A stretch of 64,000 bases of DNA, taken from Delphinus delphis (lineage: Eukaryota; Chordata; Mammalia; Artiodactyla; Delphinidae). The position numbers and the translations under genes were made by a program. The stretch lies in the NCBI RefSeq assembly GCF_949987515.2, contig NC_082694.2:72104080-72168079 (forward strand). Direction: 5' to 3'. The notes below the pieces were generated by a model that did no database searches, was not told where the DNA came from, and worked only from the letters and a program-made list of their open reading frames with translations. Positions 52,175 to 64,000 of the stretch are shown one piece after another. How positions within the stretch are numbered: position 1 is the stretch's first letter; every line of letters starts with the position of its first letter.

Positions 52175-52871
52175 GGGCTTCCCTGGTGGCACAGTGGTTA
52201 AGAATCCACCTGCCAATACAGGCGACACGGGTTCGAGCCCTGGTCTGGGAAGATCCCACATCATGCGGAGCAGCTAAGCCCGTGCGCCACAACTACTGAG
52301 CCTGTGCGCCTAGAGCCCGTGAGCCACAACTACCGAGCCTGTGCGCCTAGAGCCCGTGAGCCACAACTACCGAGCCTGTGCGCCTAGAGCCCGTGAGCCA
52401 CAACTACCGAGCCTGTGCGCCTAGAGCCCGTGAGCCACAACTACCGAGCCTGTGCGCCTAGAGCCCGTGAGCCACAACTACCGAGCCTGTGCGCCTAGAG
52501 CCCGTGAGCCACAACTACCGAGCCTGTGCGCCTAGAGCCCGTGAGCCACAACTACCGAGCCTGTGCGCCTAGAGCCCGTGAGCCACAACTACCGAGCCTG
52601 TGCGCCTAGAGCCCGTGAGCCACAACTACCGAGCCTGTGCGCCTAGAGCCCGTGAGCCACAACTACTGAGCCGGTGTGCCTAGAGCCCGTGCTCCGCAAC
52701 AAGGGAAGCCACCGCAATGAGAAGCCCGTGCACAGCAAAGAAGAGTAACCCCCGCTCACCGCAACTAGAGAAAAACCTGCGCGCAGCAACGAAGACCCAA
52801 TGCAGCCAAAAGTAAAATAAATAAATTAAAAAAAAAAGTCTTTGGAGATTAAGACTTGTTTAAAGAAAAAC
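52175..52871 (+). mobile_element. Cetacean CHR-type SINE, long form with internal tandem expansion
   Basis: The plus strand begins GGGCTTCCCTGGTGGCACAG with the tRNA-derived head (GGGTTCGAGCCCTGG). It continues into the long cetacean body with an 11-unit 37-bp array, and ends with the typical AACTAGAG...GCAGCAACGAAGACCCAATG region and an A-rich tail to 52837. The 12-bp duplication atcatgtttact occurs at 52163-52174 and 52872-52883. Between the A tail and the second duplication lie 34 extra bases (52838-52871), probably read-through from the source locus. The insertion splits an L1-like fragment. Confidence 0.9.
52284..52690 (+). repeat. 37-bp minisatellite, 11 units, inside a SINE
   Basis: Exact 37-bp periodicity starts at 52284 and ends at 52690 (11 x 37 = 407 bp). 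Units 2 to 10 (52321-52653) are identical base for base. The first unit (GCGCCACAACTACTGAG...) and the last (...ACTGAGCCGGTGTGCC...) carry the variants. The unit contains CACAACTACCGAGCCTGTG and GCGCCTAGAGCCCGT. The SINE body itself contains a few related units, so this is an expansion of an existing short repeat. Confidence 0.95.
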
Positions 52872-53165
52872 ATCATGTTTACTAAGAATTCCTGATGAGG
52901 TGGCAAAATGCTTACGCTATAATGTTAAACGAGAAGAGCAGGACATCAAATGACACGCATACAAACTTATCATGTAAAATGGTATGTGCAGAAAGGAAAA
53001 ATCCCAAAATATTGGCAGGAATGTCATTCTTGGGTGAAGGGATTAAGGGAAACTTTTATTCTTTTTGTCTATACTTCTCTGTATTTGCCTAATTTTCTAC
53101 TGTGGCCATTACCATTATTTATAACATTATAATATTTATAATAAGCAAAAAAAAAAAAAAAAAAT
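52872..53165 (+). mobile_element. L1-like 3' fragment, right part with A tail
   Basis: After the SINE the interrupted element resumes (CCTGATGAGGTGGCAAAATG, a TAAACGAGAAGAGCAGGAC-type stretch, then TTTTTGTCTATACTTCTCTG) and ends in an A run at about 53146-53163. This is the usual layout of an old L1 3' untranslated region. No ORF2 coding remains. Confidence 0.5.
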
Positions 53166-56100
53166 CCCCAAAACACATTGGAGGGCCTGGTACTGGGATA
53201 ACTGGGTTGTGAGGGGGTGAGAGTCTCAAGAGAGATGGTTCCGGGAGCAGTGACCACAGCTTGCAGGAGTGTAGCCAGAGCCCAGCCAGGTTTGGGGACA
53301 GTCACAGAAGGGCAAAGGAGCCTCCAGGGTCATCTGCAGGCCTCTCTCAGGTGAGGCCACTGTGCTCTTGCCTCCTACTGGAAGCTAAGTCAGTGACCCA
53401 GCTGGTGGGGGGCAGCACCCCTTTCTGGGCATCTCTGAGCAGCGGGACTCTCCTTACCAGGCTGGTTGAAGAGTACTGGCAGGTGGGAAGGGGTTTGGAC
53501 TTACTGGGGCTTTGATGCCTTACGCAGATGACAGACAGTGCCTGCATCAGGGCCTGCTGGGAGAAGCGGGAGCGCATCCTATTAGCACCATAAGCTGCAC
53601 TGAGCTAATTGCATTAGGCTGTACTTTATCTCCAGCCTGCATTTCAGATGCTTCACTTCTGTGAACAGTGCAGGAAACAAAGGAAAAGAGTGAATCTCCT
53701 GAGGAAAGAACAATTCTGCGGACAAGCTTCCTTATCAGAGGCCTCTGCCCCACTTCTGTCTGTGGGACAGATGAGACAGGGTAGGCGGGGAGGTTGGGGA
53801 TCTAGCCACACTCACCAATAGTCTTAGGGAACTTAGGAAACAGAAGCGTGGCTTGTACAGCGTTCTCTAAACAGACAGCCTTCCAGGGTGCCCTGCCTGC
53901 AGCCCCCTCTGTATTCCCAGGCTTTTGGGGAGCTGGTGGGTCAGAGGTGCAGAGGTTGCTTTTCCCACAATAAGAGGCATCCGGGGGGAAAGATGCCAGT
54001 GTGATGTCCCATTCGGGGCCCTGTTTTGGGGTGAAGTTTGAATGGGGAGACCCCGGTCTCCTTACCCCTTCTGCCAGTAGGGGGTGCTGCAGCGCCCTCT
54101 CTGCAGCCTGGAATTCCCGGAGGCCTCCTAGGCCAGAGGCAGGTTTGGTTTTCCGGGTCCTCCTGCAGTTGCCCTTTGTCCTGGCTGAATCAGCGCCCAG
54201 GCCTGGTAACCTGACAGGGTGGGGAAGGGCTCCGGGAACTTGGAGGCCCTGGGCCTGGTCCTTAGAGCAGCCGCTGCCGCCAGAAGGGGTGGTCGGGGTC
54301 TCCTGCTTGAGAGCAGGTAATCGGACTCTAAAACTTCAGGCGTTCGGGGTTTTGCCCTAAAATTGGGGGAGTTTCTGAACTTGAAAAACTGCACACTTTT
54401 CCTCAGGCCCTTGATTCTAAAACACTCCTGCCAGCTCGCTCACTTGCGCCTTTGCTGGTCAGGGGGTTTGCTCTTCAGTAAACTGGGCCCCCTGGGCTGG
54501 GGACGGGCAGTCACTGAGACTCAGCCCTGCCCTCGAGGGGCTGCTCCCAGCTATGAGTCACACTCCAGAAGGAAGCTGGGGGTGCAGGGGGTCCAGGGGG
54601 TACTGGGGCGGGCCCAGGGCTCCGGGGTGATTGAGCTGTGGCTACAACAGGCCTGCTGTCTGCCTGTGTCTTTCATGACTATGACAAGCGAGTTCTTATG
54701 TACAAGAAAGAGGTTCTGCTGTGAGAAGGAAAGCAGCCTATTTTTTTTTTTTCTTTAGGAAAGGTAAATAAGGACACTCATTCTATTTGGCACTAGCAAC
54801 TTCTGAAGCTATGAGCAACTTGCGGTTCAGGACTTTTTTTTCATTTTATTGAAAAAAAGAAGTGAACATTCCTTCCTTCACTCCCTCCAGAAAAAACATG
54901 GACACGGGTTGCGCGCTTCGCCAAGGCGCCTGGATGCCCAGGTGGTGAGGAATGTTGCAGCTGGTGACGTGAGTCAGCTAGGCCTGACCAGAGCCCTGTC
55001 CTGCAAACGGGTTCCAGGCCCAAGGTAAACTCGAGGTTCCCAGGTTCTGGAGGCTTCTAGGGGACCGTGTGTGGGTTTGCGCCTCCAGCTTCGAACTTGG
55101 CTCCTACTAAGAGTTTCCGCCTTGGTTCAGAGTCCCCAGAGGTCCACAATTCCACCGAAGGCTCTCCAGGCCACCCCCCTTTCAGGGGGCTGCCAACTCA
55201 AGAATGTACAGACACCAACCAGGAGGACAGCCTGGGCCGGCGGGGAGGAGCCTCCCCTCGCCCCTCCCACTGCCCTCACAGAGGACATCACCGAAGCCAC
55301 GAAGACATCTGGCCTTTCCCCAGTGTTCCTGGCCTTGCTTCTGCTCCAGTGACATGATGGCGCTTGGCACAGAGAGGCAGCCGAAGAGAGCCCTCTTCCT
55401 GCCCGGCGCCTCCGAGTGGCCCTATCTGCCCATCATCGGCCCAAGCAGGCTTCTCTCTGCTTCCCTTTAATGAGATGCTAATGGGATGCATCAGCAGCAG
55501 CTTTTAAACCCCAAGCTCTTGTACATTTTCAAAGGTCACATTTTTATGGCGGCTGACAGCATCCTGCTTCTTTCAACGGCTGAAGAACACTAAGGACCCC
55601 GATCCTTTATGGATGAAGCTCTCTGTGAGGGGCGCCATGGGCTGAAGCGCCTGCTGGTCGGGGGGCTGGGAAGCTCCACCTGCGACAAGCCCCCGAGGCC
55701 CCTGGGTTGTGCTCTATCAGCGTGGGGAGAGCCAGTTACACGTCGCCTACAGAGCGGCACTGGGGACCCTGCTCCACTTAGGGGTTGGCGTGCGGGGCCG
55801 CAGACGGTGCACGGTGCGAAGATGCCTGTGCACCCGTGGAGCTGTGACAGCCCGGAAGGGCCGTTTTTGCTAATTTGTCCATCCAAAGGGAGCCCTTTTT
55901 TCTACTTTGCACAAGGGTGCCGTATAGACAGCAGCATCCCAGGTGGTCAGGGAAATTTGAAAGATGATGGGATGGGACTCCCCGGGGCCTTGCCACGCCT
56001 CGCTTGTTCTCACCCCTCGCCCTGCACACATGAGGATCACAGCCTCGGAACACTGCCTTTCAGGGCCGGTACTGACCTGTACTGGTGGGTGGGCTCCATG

Positions 56101-56968
56101 ATGGCAGGGACCCGCATGGCAGGACCTGACCCAGCTCCTGCTGGCCTGGTGTAGGTGCCCAGGGAAGGCAAGGTCTCTGAGTTACAGTGTTGGCCAACAG
56201 TAGGAGTGTTCATCACTGTTGGTTCACGAGTGCATGAATGCATGGCCTACACTTCAGGAGAGGGAATGATGGGAGTAACAGAACAGAGATGTGGAATCGC
56301 GTAGTGCACCTGGGAAGCCTGATACAATGTGTTCCTCTCACTGGGGAGATGACGTTTCCAGACCGTGGAGGCCTCGTGTGCCGGGACCCCCAACATCATT
56401 GCCCTGAATGCTGCTGGAGGCTGCCTGGAGGCCTAATGCCCCAATCCGCTGACCCCTCGCCCAGTGCCTGAGCATAGTCGGAGATGGGGGATGCTGAGGT
56501 TGACTCCTGCCTCGATGGGGCTGGTGGAAAAACCAGAACTCAACTTCTTCCACTGTTCACCCAAGGACGTCAGAAGAGAGTGAATCAATGGAGCCTGGAA
56601 GTTAGGGAGAGCTGACATTGGACCACAAAAGCTGGGCAGGGTTCAACAAGGCAGATGATTCTGGCCAAGGTCGCTACCAAAGGACCCCACAGCAGCTGGT
56701 GCATTTGCAGCCTAGATACAATGGACGGAGCCAGGCTCCACTTCCGGGGCTCACGTGGGCCTCTCCCGGGGGAATGACAGTGCCAGCGTCCGAGTCCTTC
56801 TCCTGCCCATGAACCTGCCTCCACAGATTGGAACCTGCAAGTCTTGACACTATTGTCACTCATGTGGTGTGACAGTTTAGCGGGGACTGCCATCTGCTGA
56901 GCATTCCTGAGTACAGCTGCCCCATCCCTCACAGCAGTGAGCCCCTTCTCCCAAGGGATCCCAGAGTC

Positions 56969-56994
56969 CCCCCCCCCCCGCCCCCGCCCCCAGC
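56969..56994 (+). repeat. C-rich tract (C10 G C5 G C5 type)
   Basis: Long C runs separated by single G bases. The G-rich complement could form a G-quadruplex on the minus, gene-sense strand. Confidence 0.85.
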
Positions 56995-57361
56995 CCTCAC
57001 CTCGCTTTAATCGATCAGACAATACTCCCATGCTCACTCTGGGCCAGAAGTACCACTGGACACCAAGGCACACCCCAGCCGGGTGGGGGTTGGGAAATGG
57101 CCTGTGATGAAAAGAGAAGCAGCAGCGAGGACAGTAGTGGGAAGCCCGGAGCTGACTACACTCTGAGCTTCACCTGCAGCCTCATTTTATGTCACCGCTT
57201 CCCGTGATCCCCACCTAATTTGGGAAAGACAAGCTTTGGTGAGATATCCCCACAACCCCTGGCCCTGGATTCTGAGAGCCCCTTCTGCCGAGGGACTGCT
57301 GGTGTGGCCTGAGCCCTGCAGTGGACCTTTGGAAATGTTTTTCCTGACGGCCTGGCACCTT

Positions 57362-57575
57362 TTTGTTTGTTTTTTTTTTTTTGCAGTACGCGGGCCTCTC
57401 ACTGCTGTGGCCTCTCCCGCTGCGGAGCACAGGCTCCGGACGCGCAGGCTCAGCGGCCATGGCTCACGGGCCCAGCCGCTCCGCGGCACGTGGGATCTTC
57501 CCGGACCGGGGCACGAACCCGTGTCCCCTGCATCGGCAGGCGGACTCCCAACCACTGCGCCACCAGGGAAGCCCT
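57362..57575 (-). mobile_element. Cetacean CHR-type SINE
   Basis: Same element and minus orientation as the copy at 40.3 kb, and closely similar to it. The plus strand has a T run, then GTACGCGGGCCTCTCACTGC, and ends GCGCCACCAGGGAAGCC. A 12-bp duplication gcctggcacctt flanks it at 57350-57361 and 57576-57587. Head and body are intact, indicating a fairly young insertion. Confidence 0.92.
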
Positions 57576-58477
57576 GCCTGGCACCTTATGAACACCCCCA
57601 TCTTGCCCCCATCTTGAGGTGGAAGCCAGAATATGTGCTCTGCCAGCTTGCTTCCCTCGCGGCTGGAGCACAGGCATGTGCCCACCTGCTCAGACACACA
57701 GGGGTGAGGTTTTGGTCTGGGGGTTGGGCAGTGTGGGGAAGCCAGCAGAGCTCTGAGTCCACGCTCCGCAGAGGCTGGTAGCAGAGGCACACGGATTTGG
57801 GAGCACAAGGATGATGCAGGTTCTGGTGTCCTGGGCCCAGCATCAGTGGTGAATGCTCTCATTTCCTTTTTCTTCTTACTCTGAAGCATTCTCAGGGCTC
57901 CTCTTGCAGGTTCCCACAGGGCTCCTAGCAGACATGAATGCCCAGGCATCTCTGACCACCAAACCCTGCGTCGCCCTGGGAATCAGCTCCTGGAGGCTGC
58001 CAGCTCCAGGACTGAGCATAACTGGGCAGCCTGCTCCCTGAAAAGAGTGGATGTTTCACCTCCTTTTCAGCATCCCTCTTCCTGCAAGGCACTTAGGGGC
58101 TTCATGGTGCTCAGGTCCAACTGTGGGGACTGATAGAGGCCAGCTTTTGGTAAACCTATTCAGACTGGGGTGTTGGGAACCTCCCAGGGGCCCTCACACT
58201 GCAAAGGTGAAAGCCCAGGAAAGCAATTCTTACTTACAGCAATGGTGTTGTAATGGTGGAAATTCAGGCTGGGAGTAAGGGAGAGAGATTTTGGTGTCTG
58301 AGTTTTTTAGATTACAGCTCCGGGGTCTATACCCAGATGTCTGGCTTTCTAGGATTTGCAGGTTATCCATGAGAGCATGGCCTCCAAGATCACACAGGTC
58401 GAGCATTGACCACCTCTATGGCAGGGGCCCCCTGACTTGTGTGAGTGCACATAAGAAGATTTCGGGGGGCAGGGTGT

Positions 58478-58600
58478 TAAGAATTCCGGCTTCAGGACCC
58501 CACCTTCAGAGCTTCTGATTCAGTAGGTCTGGGGGGGGACCCCAAAATGTGGCTCCTTAACAGGCCTACCAGGTGATGCAGTCTATGGATCTCACTCTGG
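58478..58600 (+). mobile_element. MER5-like DNA transposon remnant
   Basis: It contains the diagnostic string GAGCTTCTGATTCAGTAGGT followed by CTGGGG and CCAGGTGATGCAG. It is partial, with no ends resolved. Confidence 0.7.
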
Positions 58601-59629
58601 TGGAGGTAAGGACAGTCTTGACATTCAAGTTCTCAGACCCCTGTGCCCCAGTGTGGGGAGCCTAGGGGCTGAGGCTGCTGGGCAGGTCCCAATCGGGACA
58701 GACTTTTTGGTCCTGCTCATGTGGCTCATGGGAGCCAGACAGGTGACACCGTCTTCATGGACTCCTGTTCCCAGCATAGGTTCTAGGGGTCAGTAAAACG
58801 TGTTGACAGACACCAAAGCTGTAAGTCTGTGACCTCTGGGAAGAGCAAATGACATTTATGGGTCTCTCAGTTCTCATTTCATGATTGCTACTGAACTACA
58901 AACAAGAAAATAATTGCAGTTAAATCCCCACTTGGGGCCGGAGGAGGCTCTCCTGAGCCCCTTCTGCCCTCATTAAACAGGCTGCCCTCTCTGGCCCCCT
59001 GAACCCAGGCTGCGCCCCCAGCACCCCCTTCGGAGCAGCACCATAATGCGCTCTGGAGCCCAATGAAATTTCTAATAATACTAACCAATGATGTGTTAAA
59101 TTGAGACACTTCTGGCTTGCATTCTGGAAACTGCACGATGGTTTAAAGGACCAGTGCTTACCTTTCTCTTTCAATTTGCTGCTAAATTACTGCTTTCGGA
59201 GCAACTTACAGAAAAGTAATTCTTTATTTAAATTTTAATTTCAAACTTGTCATTTTAAATATATATTCAGATTCCAATCATATTATGGAATATGATGATG
59301 TCTCTGGAGGGCAAGTGTTCCTGCCAGGAGCTGGGTGGGGGCAGAGGATGTGATGGGAGGAGGGGTAAGGGAGCAGAGAAAGCAGGTCTCCACCCCAGGG
59401 GGCAGTGTGGCGAGGGCCACCATGTGCTGGGGTGGGAGACAGCACTGCAGAGGCCAGTGGTCAGCCTCTAACCTGGCCCTGCGATTCCAGGCAAATACTT
59501 GAAGTTGAAACCACCAAGCACTTCTTGTGCCTCTTTCTCTTACTGAATCACCACGAGGACCCAGCAAACCCCAGCCATAAATGGATTCAGGCACAGATGA
59601 GGTGGGGCTGCCCAGCTTGCCCCCATCCT

Positions 59630-59760
59630 AATGGCTCACGTTTATTGAGCGCCCTCTACATGCCAGGCATGGCCAGGATGGGATTTCTTTCCCGCTCACC
59701 TTCATTTTACAGGCGAGAGTAAGAAGGCCCAGAGAACTTCAATGACAGCTAGAGCCTGCC
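59630..59760 (-). mobile_element. MIR SINE, antisense
   Basis: GTTTATTGAGCGCCCTCTAC, ATGCCAGGCATGG and CATTTTACAGGCGAGAGTAA are antisense MIR. Confidence 0.65.
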
Positions 59761-60299
59761 AGGCTTGGGGTGCTAACCGAGGCCTGTTCTATCCTAAGAC
59801 CCTCAGAAATGCTCTGTGATGGCTGGAATGTTCCCAGGCCCCCCAGTCGTGGTTGGCAACTCCATAAATGGGCGTAGTCTTATCAAGCCCCTGCCCACAC
59901 TACCCTTTTGGAGTTACACTTAGAATCCCTGGTCACAGGAGTACCAGCCACGGCCTCTCCTCCTCCCACCGTGTCCAGCCCAAGTGGGCCTCCTGCTCTG
60001 ACCCCGACAGCACGCTGGGGTTGGGGAGCCAGATCCACTGGTCCTTCCATCATCTCTCCCACTCCCTTAGACCCTCAGACTCTAACCCACCACTGACATG
60101 TTCCACCAACCCCTGCCAGTGAGGTCTTGGCCCTCTCCAATGGGGCCAGTTCTTCAGTCTCAGACCAGGGTAGCACAGACTGACATCTCCACCCTTCTCC
60201 AAAGCCAACAATGCACTCCCACCCTTCACGTCCCCTCTCCCTCCCTCTGATCAGCCCCTCCCCCTTGGCTTTCCATCACGGGCACTGAAAAATCCTTGT

Positions 60300-60765
60300 T
60301 CGACCACTTTACATGCCATTCCAGCATCCATCTACCTTCCCTGTCCCCCCTCCACCTTTTGCCGTCACCCCTTCCATGGGATTCAGAACACCTGGTACCC
60401 ACTCCTGTTACCCCTCAGCTTTCACTGTTTAACTCTTCCCACCCCTGCTCTTCAGTGAAACCACCCCCTTTAAATGGACAGTCATCTCCTATTGCCAAAC
60501 CCAGTAGCATTTCCCCAGGCTCTCATCCCTGACACCAGCTTCCTCCTCCTTCCTGCTTGAAACTCTTCCCTTCAGTTTCTGTACCAATGCTTTTTCTGGT
60601 TGCTGTGTTGTTCACTGGCCTCTTCTCTTGCTGGTTCTCCAGCATGGATATGCTCCAGGGCTCACGCCAGTGTCGCTCTGGCTCTGGCCTCTTCTCTCAG
60701 GTCCATCTGGGCCCTATCTTCTTTAAAAATTATTTTTCTGATATGAAACATCTGTGTGGTAGCCA
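60300..60765 (+). mobile_element. L2 LINE ORF2 remnant (reverse transcriptase region)
   Basis: Strings such as CTATTGCCAAACCCAGTAGC, CTTGAAACTCTTCCCTTC and CAGGGCTCACGCCAGTG in this order fit the coding strand of the L2 reverse transcriptase region. The frame is destroyed by many changes. The remnant may begin further left, near 59985. Confidence 0.5.
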
Positions 60766-63581
60766 TCATCTCTGGTAGAGCCTAGCTTCCTATAGTATTC
60801 TGGAAGTATGTTTGCTGTTCCCTGTTCCAACATCAAAGTCTATACCTTGGAAACATTTTTGCGGAAAGATCAGCTCAGATGGCCTCCCTTGCAAATGTAA
60901 GGCAACTGCGGCTGGGGCTGGTTTTTGTGCCGTGCTCCCTCGCGTGCCCTGTCCAGGCCCCCAGCCCCTTCCCCCAGACCCCCTCCCAGTGGATGGGCCT
61001 CACGGACAAAAGAAATGATAAATCTGGTGGAACCTTACAACTCAAAGCTTTCAACTTTCCTCTAACGACGTTGAACGGAAAACTTCTTAGTCCCATTTCC
61101 AAGTAACTTTTCATCCATTACAAAACCCCACAAAATTTTCAAAGAGGCTTTGAAATAAGATCTCCTAGAAAAAAAAAAGCCCATCACAGACGAAAGTCTT
61201 TGAAAAGAAAGAGGCCTTCCCTGTGCTTCAGCTCCCCTCTGATATCAGTTTCCCTTTCATTCTGCTGAAAGGTTCAGGGCAGGCCTGGCCCTCAGCAGAT
61301 GCCTGTGATGTGAGGGAGCCAGTGGCCCAGACAGATGGGTGGGCACGGGGAGGAGAGTGAGGGGCACCTGTTCGCAGCGCTGGGCCAGGCCTTTCATCGC
61401 CCCCTTCAATTGGCCCTCACGGCCCCCCTGACAGCTGTGTTCCTTGGAACCTGCCCGGTCTGCTCAGAGGCCCAGCCGCCCTGCTTGTTCCTGCTCAGCT
61501 CCACACCGGTGACAGCGCAGCTCCCTCCGGAGCACAGCGACCCATCTTCATTCTTGTCGCCAGAGTGGGCGGGAAGGTAGGTGAGGCAGGGGCGGCCCTG
61601 CTCTGATCTGTGATGGACGTTTCCCAGATGCTGGCCCTGCAGGCGATGACTCTGGGGCCACCCCTCGACCTCCCAGCCTCAGAGCCTGTGACCCGCTCGT
61701 CCTCCCCGGGGGTTGGCTCCAGACTCACAGACGCACATCACACAGTGGCCACGTCAGGAGCCTCTGTTATCTTCAGATCTGAAATCCTCAGTGAGTCTGG
61801 CGAGGAAAAGTCCTCTGCACAGGGCAGCTGAGCTGAGAGCGGGTGCGGGGATACGCGCAGGTCTGTTGCTGACCCGGCCTGGCCCTCAGACGCCTGTACT
61901 CTGAGCGCCCGATATTAATTTGGGACCAGGCCTTCCTGGAGTTGGCTCTGAACCACCCGAGGCGGGGGAAGCAGCGGGCTCTCAAGAACGGCTTGGCCAG
62001 GGGCTAGCCTGGCCCCTCTGCACCCCAAGGCCCTCCCAGCCCCTCCCCAGAGAGCATTCTAGGACAAACTGTGCTCTCCTTGTATGGAGGACCCACTGGA
62101 GCCAGAAAGGACCCCAAGAATGAGCAGTAGCCGACTGTCTGCGGCTCCCCGGGGTCCTGTCTTCAACAAACACCTGACACTCCTATTCAAATCCACCGTC
62201 CACCTTCTGAGTCGTGGGTCTGGATGGAGCACTCCTTGTTTGTCGTTACAGACAAAGGCTCGCCGGCGAGAGGGAACAGTCCTGACCTCTGAGCGCTCTG
62301 CCTTGTGACTCTCTGGGCAGGAGGCGACCGAGAGCTCGACTCTCACGCCTGGTAAGACGGTCCTGACACAGGCATCTTCGGCGACCTCGTTAGAAGCCTA
62401 ATCAGAGAGAGGATTGTGGCAGGGTCACCCCGAGGCCAGGCAGGACGAAGAAACAAACAACATAGCACGAATGTCGCCACAAGGCGGCTCCTCCGACGGG
62501 GTGGCACAGCTGAAGGAGTTGTTTTACGGCCAGTCAGTGCCCGAGTGTGCGTCTCCGCACTGGAGCCTAGATTCCGAGGCGGCATAGGGCTGGGAGCCCG
62601 GGGGGTGGACCAGCTCTGCAGTGGAATCTTCCAGAACGCTTGAAGAGGCACTCAGTTGACATCTTCCCGCTGCCTGGGGCTTTCTCTCTGCTGTCTCCTG
62701 CCCAGGCTCTCTGTGAGAGCAGTGTGCGTCAGGCAGTGTCCTGAGGGAGGGGTGTGCCCTCTGGCCGTGGTCCAGCTCAGCTATGGTAGTTCAGGACTGA
62801 GGCCGTTCAAGTGATTTTTTTTTTTTTTTTTTAAGGGAAATGGCATCATTCGGTACTACCCCATCTCTTCAGGCTTCAGAAAGCTTGCTGGGGCAGACAG
62901 ATTCTATCTAAGCTCATTGGAGGTCCAGGTGCAAAAGGGAAAGCGGTGAAATCCTTAAGAGGTGGTGGAAGGGCGGGAGAGAGAGGGAAGCAGCCCCTCT
63001 TGGCGTAGACAGACAGATAGGCTTCTCCAGCGGGGTGACATGGGAGGAGGAGTGGGCTTCCGGGTGACCAGAGCAGGGTGACGCTCTGGCCCTGCCCTGC
63101 AAGAGGATGCGGCAGGCACTGTACCAACCCCTGGGGTCACTGGGTTGGACCCACCATGGAGACGGCCTGAGAGGCTTTCTACCTGGGGCTGCTCGCTGTG
63201 GATCCTGGGTCCCAGAGAGGGTCCCAGACAAACCCCATCCACGGGCACCCCTTCCCCAGCAGACTACCTGGGCCAATGCTCCCTTCCTTTCACCTCCTTG
63301 CAGGGCTGCCTGGATACCACAGCTCCATCCATTTGGTGCTGGGGCCCATTGACTCAGATGCCTCATTCATTCACTCATTCATTCACCCACACTTACTGAG
63401 AAGCTGTCGTGTGGTTGAGACAACGATAGATAGCCTCTGGCTTAGGGGAGTGCACAGGCTATAGGAGAAATCACAATTATAACAGCTAATATCTGTCAAA
63501 CCTTTAGATGTGCCAGTTTACAACACTCAAGTCCCAAGAGTTCTCTGAGTCCCAGAAGAGTGTGTCCACCTCCATGCTTCA

Positions 63582-63942
63582 CTGTATCAGCTTGGGTCGC
63601 CATAACGCAATACCATAGATTGGGTGACATGACAACAGAAATTCTCACAGTTCTGGAGGCTGGAAGTCCGAGATCAGGGTGCCAGCATGACGAGGTTCTG
63701 CTGAGGGCTCTGTTCCTGGCTTGTAGTCGGCCACCTTCTTGCTCTGTCCTCACACGGCAGAGAGAAAGTTCTAGTCTCTTCCTGTTCTTATAAGGACAAT
63801 AGTCTCATTATGGGGGCCCCCATCCTCATGATTTCATCTAAACCAAATAATCTCCCAAAGGCCCCATCTTTAAAGACCACCTCAGTGGGGGTTAGGAACT
63901 CAACCCTATGAATTTGGGGAGAACACAGTTCAGTCCCTTGTA
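63582..63942 (-). mobile_element. MLT1-type LTR, antisense
   Basis: The plus strand reads TATCAGCTTGGGTCGCCATA, TCTCACAGTTCTGGAGGCTG, GAAGTCCGAGATCAGGGTGC, TTCTTATAAGGACAATAG and AATTTGGGGAGAACACAG. This is the reverse complement of the common MLT1A-like LTR. It is decayed and has no internal genes. Confidence 0.8.
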
Positions 63943-64000
63943 CCCACATAGCATGCACGCCACAGATGCTGAGAAAATGCTTGCCTAGTTGAGTTGAGCT

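Larger units (their letters stand above)
51413..64000 (-). other. KLHL29: KLHL29 intron, partial (5' of the 142-nt exon)
   Basis: This intron lies upstream of the first exon seen here and extends to the window edge. I searched the minus strand for the expected earlier coding exon (remembered motifs such as WDRREWSVNGT and SASAVTTK) and did not see it. Contents are an L1-like fragment split by a SINE, a second SINE at 57.4 kb, a MER5-like piece, an L2 ORF2 remnant and an MLT1 LTR. Stretches around 53.2-57.3, 57.6-58.4, 58.6-59.6 and 60.8-63.4 kb show no gene. They hold AT-rich patches near 55.5 and 59.1-59.3 kb and homopolymer runs at 54.74, 56.97 and 62.82 kb. Confidence 0.8.

Noticed and set aside
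52284..52690. Regular repeat array considered as a CRISPR-like array
   Set aside because: Units are contiguous 37-bp copies with no spacers, sit inside a SINE with target-site duplications, and the genome is mammalian.
54128..54394. Minus-strand frame with Arg/Ala-rich peptide as a possible 5' KLHL29 exon
   Set aside because: The peptide does not match the N-terminus of KLHL29 as I know it, and no clean donor or acceptor is present.
62059..62651. CpG-containing open frames near the right end as a possible exon
   Set aside because: CpGs are scattered, the frames lack convincing splice sites, and no family is recognised.
51413..64000. Search for the KLHL29 exon carrying the start codon
   Set aside because: None of the remembered N-terminal motifs appears on the minus strand. 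It is probably beyond the right edge.

Overview
This is nuclear DNA of a placental mammal, almost certainly a cetacean. Three insertions with clean target-site duplications (around 40.33, 52.17 and 57.36 kb) carry the tRNA-derived CHR-type SINE typical of whales and dolphins. A fourth SINE of the same broad family sits at 12.19 kb. The background is old mammal-wide repeats (MIR, L2, MLT1, MER5, L1M). No ruminant BovB or Bov-A elements were recognised.

The window lies inside one large gene on the minus strand, KLHL29 (kelch-like family member 29, also called KBTBD9). Three internal coding exons can be placed to the base from reading frame, splice sites and protein recognition. In transcription order they are 51412-51271 (142 nt), 48402-47890 (513 nt) and 8237-8099 (139 nt). 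The phases join exactly: the first two exons each end after one base of a codon and the third after two. Together they encode most of the proline-rich N-terminal extension and the first half of the BTB domain. The start codon, the rest of the BTB domain, the BACK domain and the kelch repeats lie outside the window.

Layout, low to high coordinate: 1-8098 intron 3' of the BTB exon; 8099-8237 BTB exon; 8238-47889 a 39.7 kb intron with many decayed repeats, an 81-bp tandem duplication near 25.4 kb, a compact CpG-rich patch at about 28.06-28.29 kb beside an AT-rich block, and an MLT1-type solo LTR at 38.5 kb with a perfect 115-bp copy of part of itself 1.4 kb away; 47890-48402 proline-rich exon; 48403-51270 short intron; 51271-51412 exon; 51413-64000 intron containing a SINE with an eleven-unit 37-bp expansion, another SINE, an L2 ORF2 remnant and an MLT1 LTR at the right edge.

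I found no other protein-coding gene, structural RNA, CRISPR array or novel multi-gene system. The long open frames elsewhere look like chance readings of GC-rich intron or read-throughs of repeats. The most notable signals are structural: the 115-bp identical repeat, the homogenised SINE minisatellite, the intragenic CpG patch and the weak splice donor after the BTB exon.
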